From: Alloyangia pacifica
GTDB lineage: Bacteria; Pseudomonadota; Alphaproteobacteria; Rhodobacterales; Rhodobacteraceae
Assembly (NCBI RefSeq): GCF_900116195.1
Contig: NZ_FOZW01000004.1
Span: forward strand, 360,340 to 424,339
Reading direction: 5' to 3'
DNA: 64,000 bases
Below are positions 35,265-43,677 of this stretch, piece by piece (the stretch's first letter is position 1; every line of letters starts with the position of its first letter). Made by a program: the position numbers and the translations under genes. The notes below the pieces were generated by a model, which saw only the letters and a list, made by a program, of their open reading frames with translations, ran no database searches and was not told the DNA's origin.

Positions 35265-35531
35265 GTGCCCCTCCGGAACACGAAATAGGGGAAGGGTAGG
35301 GGGTCGTTCTTCGAGCTGTCAAGCGAGCTGGCGCAACTCGCCAGCGAGGAGCGCGTTCATTTGCGGGGTGGTCTTCGTCCAAGGCATCGGGACCGAGAAA
35401 GGCCGGGCATTGCGGCAGAACCGCCCTCCCGCTCGGGCATCCTGCCCAGTGCCCGTCCTGCCCGGTGCCCGTCGGCGGTTGCGGGGGCGCCAGCCGGATT
35501 GACACTCCGGCCCGCAGGCTTCATCTTCATT

Positions 35532-35541
35532 TGGTATACCA
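35532..35541. promoter_or_regulatory. TGGTATACCA operator of the tetronate operon
   Basis: A perfect 10-bp palindrome lies 19 bp before the ltnD start codon. The same core occurs at 46999, 51350, 62358 and 62415. The position suits repression by the FadR-type regulator encoded at 62559. Confidence 0.75.
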
Positions 35542-35559
35542 TTTTGCGGGAGGAGCACT

Positions 35560-36453
35560 TTGGCAGAGATCACGGTGATCGGGCTCGGCTCGATGGGCAT
35601 GGGTATGGCGCAGTCCCTGCTGCGCGACGGGCACACGGTGCACGGGCTGGATATCTCGAGCGAGCGGACCGCGGCCTTCGAAGCCGAAGGCGGCGCGCCG
35701 GGCGGCCTTGCAGAGGCGCTGGGCGCAAGCTCGGTGCTGGTCTGCGTGGTGCTGAACGCTGCGCAGACGCGCGAGGTCCTTTTCGGTCCGGGCGGCGCGG
35801 CCGAGCATCTGCCGGAGGGGGCGGCAATCATTTCCTGCGCCACCATCGCGCCGAGCCAGGCGCGCGAATTCGCGGACCTCGCTTCGGCCAAGGGGCTGCA
35901 CTACCTCGACGCGCCGATCTCCGGCGGGGCGATCAAGGCCGCGCAGGGTCAGCTGTCGATCATGGCCTCGGGCACGCCGGAGGCCTTCGAGGCCGCCGCG
36001 CCCGCGCTCGCTTCCATGGCCGCGACAGTGCACCGTCTGGGCAACGAAGCCGGAGCGGGCAGCGCGATGAAGGCGGTGAACCAGCTTCTGGCGGGGGTGC
36101 ATCTCGCCGCCATGGGCGAGGCGATGGCCCTCGGGGTCAGCCAGGGGCTCGAGCCAGCGCGCATCGTCGAGGTGATCTCGGCCTCGGCGGGAACCAGCTG
36201 GATGTTCGAGAACCGCGGCCCGCATATCGTCGACGGTGACTACACGCCGCGCTCGGCGGTCAACATCTGGCCAAAGGATCTCGGCATCGTCGGCGGCATC
36301 GCGGGCGAGGCCAAGTTGCCGGTGCCGATGACAGAGGCTGCGCTCGGGCAGTTCAAAACCGCCGCCGAGGCGGGCGACGGGCTGATCGACGATGCCGCGG
36401 TGGTCAAGGTCTACGCGCGCGCGGCGGGCCTCAGCCTGCCGGGAGACGACTGA
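35560..36453 (+). CDS. ltnD: L-threonate dehydrogenase-like protein (beta-hydroxyacid dehydrogenase family)
   Basis: The start is a TTG at 35560 with a strong GGGAGGAG site 5-12 bp before it. The 297 residues include the NAD motif VIGLGSMGMGMAQSL, the catalytic-site stretch DAPISGGAIKAAQGQ, the active Lys near GSAMKAVNQLL, and the acidic NIWPKDLGIVGG. Family members oxidise L-threonate or related tetronates to 2-oxo-tetronate. This identification rests on the following otnK, otnC and otnI genes, which handle the next steps. Otherwise it could be any beta-hydroxyacid dehydrogenase. Confidence 0.85.
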   Translation: MAEITVIGLGSMGMGMAQSLLRDGHTVHGLDISSERTAAFEAEGGAPGGLAEALGASSVLVCVVLNAAQTREVLFGPGGAAEHLPEGAAIISCATIAPSQAREFADLASAKGLHYLDAPISGGAIKAAQGQLSIMASGTPEAFEAAAPALASMAATVHRLGNEAGAGSAMKAVNQLLAGVHLAAMGEAMALGVSQGLEPARIVEVISASAGTSWMFENRGPHIVDGDYTPRSAVNIWPKDLGIVGGIAGEAKLPVPMTEAALGQFKTAAEAGDGLIDDAAVVKVYARAAGLSLPGDD

Positions 36454-37679
36454 TGCTGCTGGGCTGTATCGGCGACGATTTCACCGGCTCCAGCGATCTC
36501 GGCAACACGCTGGTCAAACAGGGCATGCGCACCGTGCAATACGTGGGCGTGCCGAAGGGCGACGCGGCGCCGGAGGTCGAGGCCGGGGTGGTGGCGCTGA
36601 AATCGCGCTCCATTCCTGCCGCCGAGGCGGTGAAGCTCTCGCTCGAGGCGCTGGAGTGGCTGAAGGCGCAGGGGTGCCAGCAATTCCTCTTCAAGTATTG
36701 CTCGACCTTTGATTCCACCGCCGAGGGCAACATCGGCCCGGTGGCCGAGGCGCTCGCGGATGCGCTGGGGACGGAAAGCGTGATCTTCTGCCCGGCCTTC
36801 CCGGCGACGGGGCGGACGATCTATCAGGGCCATCTCTTCGTGCAGGATCATCTGCTGTCGGAGTCGGGCATGGAAAACCACCCGCTGACCCCGATGAAAG
36901 ACCCCGACCTGCGCCGCGTGCTCGCCGCCCAAGTGTCGCGGGGCGTCGGCCACGTGCCCGCCAGTACTGTCTGGCAGGGGCCGGACGCGATCCGTGCGAG
37001 GCTGGCGTCCGAGGCGGAAGAGGGCCGCGGCTTCGTCATCGCCGACGCGATCCGCGACGAGGATCTTCTGACCTGGGGCGCCGCGCTCAAGGGCGCGAAA
37101 CTGCTCACCGGAGGGTCGGGTATCGCGCTCGGCCTGCCGGGCAACTTCGCTCTGTCCGGCAAGGCAGGTGCCTGGACCGGGCAGGGCGGGCAGGTGGTCG
37201 CGCTGTCGGGCTCCTGCTCCAACGCCACGCGGGCGCAGGTTGCCGCCCACGGCGGGCCGAAGCGTGAGGTTACCGCCGAAGAGGCGCTTGGCGGTCTAGA
37301 CGCCGACTCCCTCGCCGACTGGGCGCTGGCGCAGGACGGGCTGCCGCTGATCTATTCTTCTGCGGAGCCGGCAACGGTGGCGGCCACGCAGAAAAAGCAT
37401 GGCCGCGAAAAGGTCGCCGCCGCGCTGGAAGGGCTCTTTGCCCGGACCGCCGCGGCGCTGGCCTCCAAGGGCGTGAAGCGCATCATCAGCGCCGGGGGCG
37501 AGACCTCGGGTGCGGTGGTCGAGGCGCTGGCGCCCGAGGCGCTGGAGATCGGCCCCGAGATCGATCCGGGCGTGCCGGTCATGCGGGCGGGCGACATGGT
37601 GCTGGCGCTGAAGTCGGGGAACTTCGGAGCGGCCGACTTCTTTGCCAAGGCGGCGCGTGTGATGGAGCAGGGGGCATGA
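36453..37679 (+). CDS. otnK: 3-oxo-tetronate kinase (four-carbon acid-sugar kinase)
   Basis: The 408-residue DUF1537-family kinase starts one base into the ltnD stop. The N-terminal substrate-binding part holds GCIGDDFTGSSDLGNTLV, with the conserved acidic pair that binds the acid sugar, and YCSTFDSTAEGN. The C-terminal nucleotide-binding domain holds GSCSNATRAQ and SAGGETSGAVVEAL. OtnK phosphorylates 3-oxo-tetronate at position 4 with ATP. The order ltnD-otnK-otnC-otnI is that of characterised threonate pathways. Confidence 0.93.
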   Translation: MLLGCIGDDFTGSSDLGNTLVKQGMRTVQYVGVPKGDAAPEVEAGVVALKSRSIPAAEAVKLSLEALEWLKAQGCQQFLFKYCSTFDSTAEGNIGPVAEALADALGTESVIFCPAFPATGRTIYQGHLFVQDHLLSESGMENHPLTPMKDPDLRRVLAAQVSRGVGHVPASTVWQGPDAIRARLASEAEEGRGFVIADAIRDEDLLTWGAALKGAKLLTGGSGIALGLPGNFALSGKAGAWTGQGGQVVALSGSCSNATRAQVAAHGGPKREVTAEEALGGLDADSLADWALAQDGLPLIYSSAEPATVAATQKKHGREKVAAALEGLFARTAAALASKGVKRIISAGGETSGAVVEALAPEALEIGPEIDPGVPVMRAGDMVLALKSGNFGAADFFAKAARVMEQGA

Positions 37680-38320
37680 GCGAGAGCAAGCTGCGCGAGC
37701 AGATCTGCGAGATGGCCGCCTCGATGTTCGCGCGCGGCCTCACAGGCGGGGCCTCGGGCAATATCTCGGCCCGCACCGAGGACGGCGGGTTGCTGGTCTC
37801 GCCCACCGGCTCGAGTTTCGGCAGCCTCGACCCGGCGCGGCTGTCGCGTTTCGACGAAAGAGGCATGCTGATCGGTGGTGACCAGCCGACCAAGGAGATG
37901 CCGCTGCACAGCGCCTTCTACGAGACGCGTGGCACGACCGGGGCGGTGGTGCACCTGCATTCGACCCATGCGGTGGCCTGGTCGATGATGCCCGACATCG
38001 ACCCCGAGAACCTCTTGCCGCCGCTCACCGCCTACGCGGTCATGCGGCTCGGCAAGGTGCGGCTGCTGCCGTTCTTCGTGCCGGGCGACCCGGCGATGGG
38101 CGACGCGGTGCGCGGCCTTGCCGGCAAGCGCTCGGCGGTGGTGCTGGCCAACCACGGCCCCGTGGTGGCGGGCAAGGACCTCGAGGCCGCCGTCTACGCG
38201 ATGGAGGAACTGGAAGAGACCGCCAAGCTGGCGCTGCTGCTCAAGGGGCACCAGCCGCGCATGCTCACCTCCGGGCAGGTGCAGCGGGTGGTCGACAAGT
38301 TTGACGTGGACTGGGACTGA
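37676..38320 (+). CDS. otnC: 3-oxo-tetronate-4-phosphate decarboxylase (class II aldolase/adducin family)
   Basis: The 214-residue protein overlaps otnK by four bases (ATGA). Metal-ligand His residues lie in VVHLHSTHAVAWS and the third in VLANHGPVVAGKD. The N-terminal GGASGNISARTEDG is the phosphate-binding loop of the class II aldolase fold. OtnC decarboxylates 3-oxo-tetronate 4-phosphate to dihydroxyacetone phosphate and CO2, which feeds glycolysis. Confidence 0.93.
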   Translation: MSESKLREQICEMAASMFARGLTGGASGNISARTEDGGLLVSPTGSSFGSLDPARLSRFDERGMLIGGDQPTKEMPLHSAFYETRGTTGAVVHLHSTHAVAWSMMPDIDPENLLPPLTAYAVMRLGKVRLLPFFVPGDPAMGDAVRGLAGKRSAVVLANHGPVVAGKDLEAAVYAMEELEETAKLALLLKGHQPRMLTSGQVQRVVDKFDVDWD

Positions 38321-38323
38321 GAC

Positions 38324-39103
38324 ATGAAGTTTTCCGCCAATATCGGCTTTCTCTACACCGAGCTGCCGCTGCCCGAGCGCATCCGCGCGGCCAAGCGCGA
38401 CGGCTTCGATGCGGTGGAGTGCCACTTCCCTTATGACGTGCCGCCCGAGGAGATGAAGGCGGCGCTCGAGGAGACCGGCTTTGACATGCTCGGGCTGAAC
38501 ACCGTGCCGGGCGACGTGGCAAACGGCGACTTCGGCCTCGCCGCGCTGCCGGACCGGCGCGAAGACGCCGCTGCAGCGGTGCGCCAGGCGGTGGCCTATG
38601 GCGCGGCGATCGGGGCGAAGAACGTGCATGTTATGGCGGGCCGCACCGATGGCGGGGCCGGGGCCGAGGCGGCTTACCGTGAGACGCTGACCCTCGCCTG
38701 CGATCTGGCGGGCGCGGCGGGCATGGGCGTGCTGATCGAGCCGATCAACCATCGCGACGTGGCGGGCTATCACCTCAGCCGCGTCGAACATGCCGCCGAG
38801 ATTGTCGAGGCGCTTGGGCAGGGCAACCTGCGGATCATGTTCGACTGTTACCACACGCAGATCATGCAGGGCGACCTGACGAAGCGCTTCGCCACGCATC
38901 TGCCGATGATCGGTCACGTGCAGATCGCCGCCGTGCCCGACCGCGGCGAGCCCGATGGTGGCGAGGTCTGCTTCGAACGCCTGCTGGCCTCCTTTGCCGA
39001 GGCCGGGTGGGAGGCGCCGGTGGGCGCGGAATACAAGCCGCGCAGCGGGGATACGGTGGCGGGCCTTGGCTGGCTCGCCCCCCTGCGCGCGGCGCTGGCT
39101 TGA
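38324..39103 (+). CDS. otnI: 2-oxo-tetronate isomerase (hydroxypyruvate isomerase family)
   Basis: The 259-residue TIM-barrel isomerase starts MKFSANIGFLYTELPLPER. Motifs are VECHFPYDVP, the metal-binding Glu in VLIEPINHRDVAGYHL, FDCYHTQIMQGDL with a metal-ligand His, and GAEYKPRSGDT at the end. OtnI converts 2-oxo-tetronate to 3-oxo-tetronate between LtnD and OtnK. It follows otnC after only 3 bp. Confidence 0.92.
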   Translation: MKFSANIGFLYTELPLPERIRAAKRDGFDAVECHFPYDVPPEEMKAALEETGFDMLGLNTVPGDVANGDFGLAALPDRREDAAAAVRQAVAYGAAIGAKNVHVMAGRTDGGAGAEAAYRETLTLACDLAGAAGMGVLIEPINHRDVAGYHLSRVEHAAEIVEALGQGNLRIMFDCYHTQIMQGDLTKRFATHLPMIGHVQIAAVPDRGEPDGGEVCFERLLASFAEAGWEAPVGAEYKPRSGDTVAGLGWLAPLRAALA

Positions 39104-39121
39104 GCTGAAAGGATCGAAGAG

Positions 39122-40057
39122 ATGACGGACGTACTGGCAGTCGGCAAGCCCGACCAGATGAGCCGCGAGCCGCTGGCGGAGCTGGGCTGGACCCATGTGG
39201 AAAGCCTCGACGCCGCGCAGGCGCTGGACGAAGACACGCGCAAGGGGGTGAAGGCCATCGCCTTCTATGGCCACAGTCCCTTTGCTGGCGCGCAGATGGA
39301 TGCCTTTCCGGGTCTCGGCCTGATCGCGAACTTCGGCGTGGGCTATGATGCGATCAACGTGGGGGACGCCTCGGCGCGCGGCATCAAGGTGACCAACACG
39401 CCCGACGTGCTGAACGACGACGTGGCGGACCTCGCCGTGGCCATGCTGCTCGACTATTGCCGCGACATGCGCGGCGCAGAGGCGCGGGTGCGCTCGGGCG
39501 CCTGGGGCAAGGAGGGCGCGCATCCGCTGCAGCGCAAGATGAGCGGACAGAAGGCGGGCATCCTCGGCATGGGCCGGATCGGGCGCGAGATCGCCGACCG
39601 TCTGGCCGCCTTCAAGATAGAGATGCACTACCACGCGCGCTCCGAGAAGGAGACGCCGGGCTGGACCTTCCACGCCGATCCGGTGTCGTTGGCGCGCGAG
39701 GTGGATTTCCTGGTGATCGCCCTCGTCGGCGGCCCGGCCACCGCGGGCTACGTGACCAAGGAAGTGTTGGAGGCTCTGGGTCCGACCGGCGTGCTGATCA
39801 ATATCTCCCGCGGTACCACGGTCGACGAGGAGGCGCTGATCGAGGCGCTGCAGAAGGGCACCATCGCCGGGGCGGGGCTGGACGTGTTCCTCAATGAGCC
39901 CAACCCCGACACGCGGTTCCTGTCGCTGGAAAACGCGGTGCTGCAGCCGCACCAGGCCTCGGCCACGCGTGAGACCCGCACCGCCATGGGCCAGCTCCAG
40001 CGCGACAACATCGCGGCCTTCATCGAGGGCAAGGACCTGCTGACCCCGGTCAACTGA
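39122..40057 (+). CDS. D-isomer-specific 2-hydroxyacid dehydrogenase
   Basis: The 311-residue protein has the D-2-hydroxyacid dehydrogenase layout. The NAD-binding motif is GILGMGRIGREIADRL. The catalytic Arg lies in INISRGTTVDEEAL, the Glu in LDVFLNEPNPD, and the His in LQPHQASATRETR. The enzyme probably reduces a 2-oxo acid (glyoxylate or hydroxypyruvate) or oxidises a D-2-hydroxyacid. As the last gene of the tetronate operon it may handle D-tetronate (erythronate or threonate), complementing LtnD. That specific role is inferred. Confidence 0.85.
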   Translation: MTDVLAVGKPDQMSREPLAELGWTHVESLDAAQALDEDTRKGVKAIAFYGHSPFAGAQMDAFPGLGLIANFGVGYDAINVGDASARGIKVTNTPDVLNDDVADLAVAMLLDYCRDMRGAEARVRSGAWGKEGAHPLQRKMSGQKAGILGMGRIGREIADRLAAFKIEMHYHARSEKETPGWTFHADPVSLAREVDFLVIALVGGPATAGYVTKEVLEALGPTGVLINISRGTTVDEEALIEALQKGTIAGAGLDVFLNEPNPDTRFLSLENAVLQPHQASATRETRTAMGQLQRDNIAAFIEGKDLLTPVN

Positions 40058-40074
40058 GGTTGCTGGACTGAGGC

Positions 40075-40119
40075 GCAACGTCCTTCGGAGGACGTTGCAA
40101 ATCTCTTCGAAGAGATTTG
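40075..40119. repeat. Adjoining double palindrome (second copy)
   Basis: A 24-bp palindrome (GCAACGTCC and GGACGTTGC arms, 40075-40098) adjoins a perfect 22-bp palindrome (arm CAAATCTCTTC, 40098-40119). It starts 18 bp past the stop of the hydroxyacid dehydrogenase. Dimensions and junction match the 25.4-kb copy, while the arm bases differ in a paired fashion. A further short palindrome (CCGCC/GGCGG) follows. Confidence 0.75.
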
Positions 40120-40148
40120 GCCGCCTGCCTAGGCGGGGGCCTTATCAC

Positions 40149-41432
40149 TCAGGCCGAACGCGCGCCTGTCGCGTCTGCCCCGGCAAAGCCCGCGTCGAGC
40201 CGCCGCCACGCCCAGGCGGTCAGCACGATGACCCCGGCGGCCGCGACGACGAAGGGCATTTGCAGCGCCAGCCCTCGGGGCATCACCGCTTCGGCACCGC
40301 GGATCACCACGCCCGACAGGAACAGGCCGATCGGCATCATGCCCCAGGCGAAGAGCCGGTAGGTGGCGTTGACCCGCCCGAGGATCTCGTCGGGCACGTG
40401 GCGCTGACGGTACGAGACCGAGACCGTGTTCCACACCAGCCCGCAGAACTCGAAGGCGGCAAGCACCGCCGCGAGCACCCAGCCGTTCGGGGCCAGCGGC
40501 AGGGCTGCGAAGGCCAGCGCCGAGGCCAGAGTCATCCATTGCGCCGAGGTGCCATTGCCCAGCCGGCGCACGATCCGCTCGGCACAAAATCCGCCCAGAA
40601 CGCCGCCGAGCGCTCCCGCTGCGAGGATCAGCCCGTAGCCGGAAGCGCCGAGCCCGAGGTTCTCCTGCACGTGCAGCACAAGCGCGATGACCACCATCTG
40701 GTGCAGCAGGTTCCACACGCCGGTGATCACCGCCAAGAGCCGCAGCAGCGCGGAGCCGCGCAGGAAGGCGAGCCCGTCGCCGAGCTCCTTCCTCCAGTTC
40801 CGCGCGCCCGCGCGGCGCGGCGTGAACCGGCCCTGCAGTGACCGCATCAGCCCGACCGCGATCAGGAAGCACAGCGCATTCAGCGCAAACGGCAGCCAGA
40901 ACACCGAGGCGATGAGGAACGCCCCGACCGCCGGACCCAGCAGCGCGTTGCCGACCATCTCGACGCTCCACAGCCTGCCATTGGCGCGCTCCAGCTGGTC
41001 GTGTGGCACGATGGCGGGCAGCATGGTCTGCGCGGCGCTGTCGCGGAACACCTCGGCGGTGCCGACCAGCAGCGCGCAGCCGAGCAGCGCAGCAAAGAGC
41101 CCGGGGCTGGCGGTGCCGCTGTCCGGAGCGGGCGAGAGCGGCAGGGCCAGCCAGATCGTCAGCGCCGCGAGGGCAAAGGCGCAGGCGCGCAGGAGGTCCA
41201 TGGCGAGGATCAGCCGCCGCCGGTCCAGCCGGTCGGTGACCACCCCGGCGGGCAGGGCAAAGAGGAACCACGGCAGTCGCAGGGTGATCGGCATCAGCGT
41301 GACCAGCATCGGATCGCGGGTCAGCAGCGTCGCCAGCCAGGCCCAGACCACCACGGCCACGCCGTCGGCTAGGTTGGTCATGCCGCTGGCGAGGATGAAG
41401 CGGCGCAGGGGGCTCGGGGCAGAAAGGGTCAC
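40149..41432 (-). CDS. Major facilitator superfamily transporter
   Basis: A GTG start at 41432 with AAGGACGC before it gives 427 residues (VTLSAPSPLRRFILASG). There are twelve predicted helices; the loop PAGVVTDRLDRRRLILAMD between helices 2 and 3 is the usual MFS motif A. It resembles the EntS-like/DHA3 class of exporters. Substrate unknown; it sits convergent to the tetronate operon. Confidence 0.8.
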   Translation of the reverse strand: MTLSAPSPLRRFILASGMTNLADGVAVVVWAWLATLLTRDPMLVTLMPITLRLPWFLFALPAGVVTDRLDRRRLILAMDLLRACAFALAALTIWLALPLSPAPDSGTASPGLFAALLGCALLVGTAEVFRDSAAQTMLPAIVPHDQLERANGRLWSVEMVGNALLGPAVGAFLIASVFWLPFALNALCFLIAVGLMRSLQGRFTPRRAGARNWRKELGDGLAFLRGSALLRLLAVITGVWNLLHQMVVIALVLHVQENLGLGASGYGLILAAGALGGVLGGFCAERIVRRLGNGTSAQWMTLASALAFAALPLAPNGWVLAAVLAAFEFCGLVWNTVSVSYRQRHVPDEILGRVNATYRLFAWGMMPIGLFLSGVVIRGAEAVMPRGLALQMPFVVAAAGVIVLTAWAWRRLDAGFAGADATGARSA

Positions 41433-41573
41433 GGCGCGTCCTTGGGGAAGATCAGTCGAGTCGCACCGACCGTAATTCCCCAAGTCCGGTTGAGGTCAAC
41501 AGGAACCCGCCGGCACGCCGCCGCAATGCACCGTGCCGTCGCGGCAGGCGGCTCATCGCCGCCTGCGCCGGGC

Positions 41574-42479
41574 TCAGGCGAAGATCGAGGGCACCAGCGC
41601 GCCGCGCGCCTGAATCACCTTGGCGGCGAGGCGCATGGCTTCGGCGGCGGCCTCCTGCGGGGCCTTGCCCTGCGCCAGGCCCGCCAGCAGCCCGGCGGCG
41701 AAGCTGTCGCCCGCGGCGGTGGTATCGACCACCTCGGTCACGGTCTCGGCGGCGATCTCGTGCAGACCGGCCTCGCGCTGCCACAGGTGCAGCGCCGCGC
41801 CGCCCTGCTTCACCGCCACCATGTCCGCGCCGCCGTTGCGGTAGCGCTCGATGGTCTCCATCGGCGAGGCATCACCGAAGAGCTCTTCCTCCTCGTCGAA
41901 GCTCGGCAGCACGATGTCGGCGGTGCGTGCGCCCATGGTCAGCCCGGCGCGCATCGCCTCGGGGCTTTCCCAAAGGCGTGGGCGCAGGTTGGTGTCGAAC
42001 GACACGATCGCCCCCTTCGAGCGGGCGCGGGAGAGCGCGCCGCAGAAGGCCTCGCGCTGCTTCGGCGGCAGGATCGCAAGGGTGATGCCCGAGAAATGGA
42101 TCATCTCGCGGCCCTTGAGGATACCGTCGAGCCAGCCAAGGTCGTCGGCCATCAGCTTCGCCGCCGACTGGCCGCGCCAATAGGAGAAGCTGCGCTCGCC
42201 GTTCTCGAGCGAGATCATATAGAGCCCGACGGTGCGGTCGGGAATGCGCCGGATGGTCGAGACATCGACGCCCTCGCCGGAGATGAAGTCGAGCATCTCG
42301 CTGCTCACCGCGTCCTCGCCCACGCAGGTGCCGTAGCTCACCGTCCACTCCTCCGGGAGCAGGCGGCGGGCATACCATGCGGTGTTGAACGTGTCGCCGG
42401 CAAAGCCGCGCTTGTAGAGGCCGTCTCCGGCCTGCGACAGTTCCACCATGCATTCTCCGAGGGCGAGGAAAGCGGTCAC
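41574..42479 (-). CDS. kdgK: 2-keto-3-deoxygluconate kinase-like sugar kinase (PfkB family)
   Basis: The 301-residue ribokinase/PfkB protein begins FLALGECMVELSQAG, typical of KdgK. The ATP/catalytic motif DTTAAGDSFAAGLLAG near residue 245 carries the base Asp. SFDTNLRPRLW is a conserved kinase stretch. KDG kinase would phosphorylate the 2-keto-3-deoxy acid made by sugar-acid dehydratases (UxaA type at 57.1 kb). The gene start overlaps the stop of the upstream FAH-family gene (ATGA). Confidence 0.85.
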   Translation of the reverse strand: MTAFLALGECMVELSQAGDGLYKRGFAGDTFNTAWYARRLLPEEWTVSYGTCVGEDAVSSEMLDFISGEGVDVSTIRRIPDRTVGLYMISLENGERSFSYWRGQSAAKLMADDLGWLDGILKGREMIHFSGITLAILPPKQREAFCGALSRARSKGAIVSFDTNLRPRLWESPEAMRAGLTMGARTADIVLPSFDEEEELFGDASPMETIERYRNGGADMVAVKQGGAALHLWQREAGLHEIAAETVTEVVDTTAAGDSFAAGLLAGLAQGKAPQEAAAEAMRLAAKVIQARGALVPSIFA

Positions 42480-43627
42480 AGAAGATTTCTCCGGGCAAGG
42501 TTACGCATCAGCGCGCCGGTGCCGAAGGTCCATTCCGGGGCCTCTGTAGAGAGCCGGACGGTGTTCTGCAGCGCGCCGAGCGCGGGTTCGGAGATGCTTA
42601 CAACGTCTCCGACGTGATGTGTAAACCCCTGACCGGGTGCATCGCGGTCCTCGGTGGGTGCAAAGAGCGTGCCGAGGAACAAAAGAAAGCCATCGGGATA
42701 CTGGTGGTGACGGCCGATGGTCTGCGCCACGATCGAAGCCGGGTCGCGGCTGATCTGGCTCATCGACGACGCGCCATTGAGCACGAATCCGTCCTCGCCG
42801 GTTACCGTCATCGTCAGTTCCGCCTTGCGCACGTCGTCGAGTGTGTAGCCCTCGTCGAAGAGGCGGATGAACGGGCCGATGGCGCAGGAGGCGTTGTTGT
42901 CCTTGGCCTTGCCCAGCAGCAGCGCCGAGCGTCCCTCGACGTCGCGCAGGTTGACGTCATTGCCCAGCGTCGCGCCGAGGATGTCGCCGCGCGAGTTGAT
43001 CGCCAGAACGATCTCGGGCTCGGGGTTGTTCCACTTGCTGATCGGGTGCAGGCCGACCGTCGCGCCCCAGCCGACCGCCGCCATCGGCTGCGACTTGGTG
43101 AAGACCTCGGCGTCGGGGCCGATACCGACCTCGAGGTATTGCGACCACATGCCTTCCTGCTGCAGCACGCGCTTCACTTCCATCGCCTTTTCCGAGCCGG
43201 GCTCGATGCCCGAGAGCGAGTCGCCGATGATGGATTTGACCTTGGCGCGGATCGCCTCGGCGGCGTCGGGATCGCCCGCTGCCTGCTCCTCGATCACCCG
43301 TTCGACCATCGACTGCGCGAAGGTCACGCCCGAGGCTTTCACCGCCTGCAGGTCGCAGGGGGCGAGCAGGTGCAGCACGTCCTCGCCTGCACCTTCTTTC
43401 GAACCCGCGGTCAGGTCGGCCAGCGTGCCGATCTCCTCGCCGGTGGCGGCGCGCAGGGTGGCGGCGGGGTCATTGCACTCCAGCAGGTCGCGCACGGTGG
43501 GGATGGTCTTGCTGGTGATGTCCACCAGCACCTCGCCGCGCAGGGCGACCAGCGCCGGGCCGACGCCGGGGCGCCAGACGCGGCCAACGAGAAGCGCTTC
43601 GGGGGTGGGGTTGCTCTGCGGCAGCAT
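42476..43627 (-). CDS. xylX: 2-keto-3-deoxy-pentonate dehydratase-like protein (FAH superfamily, XylX type)
   Basis: The ATG at 43627 (MLPQSNPTPEALL) is chosen over an in-frame upstream start; it gives 383 residues. The sequence resembles Caulobacter XylX, as far as I remember it, over its whole length: WSQYLEVGIGPDAEVFTK, KWNNPEPEIVL, GNDVNLRDVEGRSALLLGKA, and APGQGFTHHVGD are near-identical blocks. XylX dehydrates 2-keto-3-deoxy-D-xylonate to alpha-ketoglutarate semialdehyde in the Weimberg-type pathway. It acts downstream of XylD, which is encoded at 51.4 kb. It forms one operon with the kinase gene. Confidence 0.88.
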   Translation of the reverse strand: MLPQSNPTPEALLVGRVWRPGVGPALVALRGEVLVDITSKTIPTVRDLLECNDPAATLRAATGEEIGTLADLTAGSKEGAGEDVLHLLAPCDLQAVKASGVTFAQSMVERVIEEQAAGDPDAAEAIRAKVKSIIGDSLSGIEPGSEKAMEVKRVLQQEGMWSQYLEVGIGPDAEVFTKSQPMAAVGWGATVGLHPISKWNNPEPEIVLAINSRGDILGATLGNDVNLRDVEGRSALLLGKAKDNNASCAIGPFIRLFDEGYTLDDVRKAELTMTVTGEDGFVLNGASSMSQISRDPASIVAQTIGRHHQYPDGFLLFLGTLFAPTEDRDAPGQGFTHHVGDVVSISEPALGALQNTVRLSTEAPEWTFGTGALMRNLARRNLL

Positions 43628-43677
43628 GGGAATTTCCTCCGTCTTCGGTCTTGTATGTCGGGTGTGGGGGCGGACCA

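Noticed and set aside
37352..40078. 908-codon minus-strand frame opposite the otn genes
   Set aside because: It crosses several well-supported plus-strand genes, has His/Arg/Ala-rich shadow composition and no domain.
42371..42382. A GGCATACCATG string as a sixth operator
   Set aside because: Only one half-site matches, it lies inside the kinase coding region and is not palindromic.
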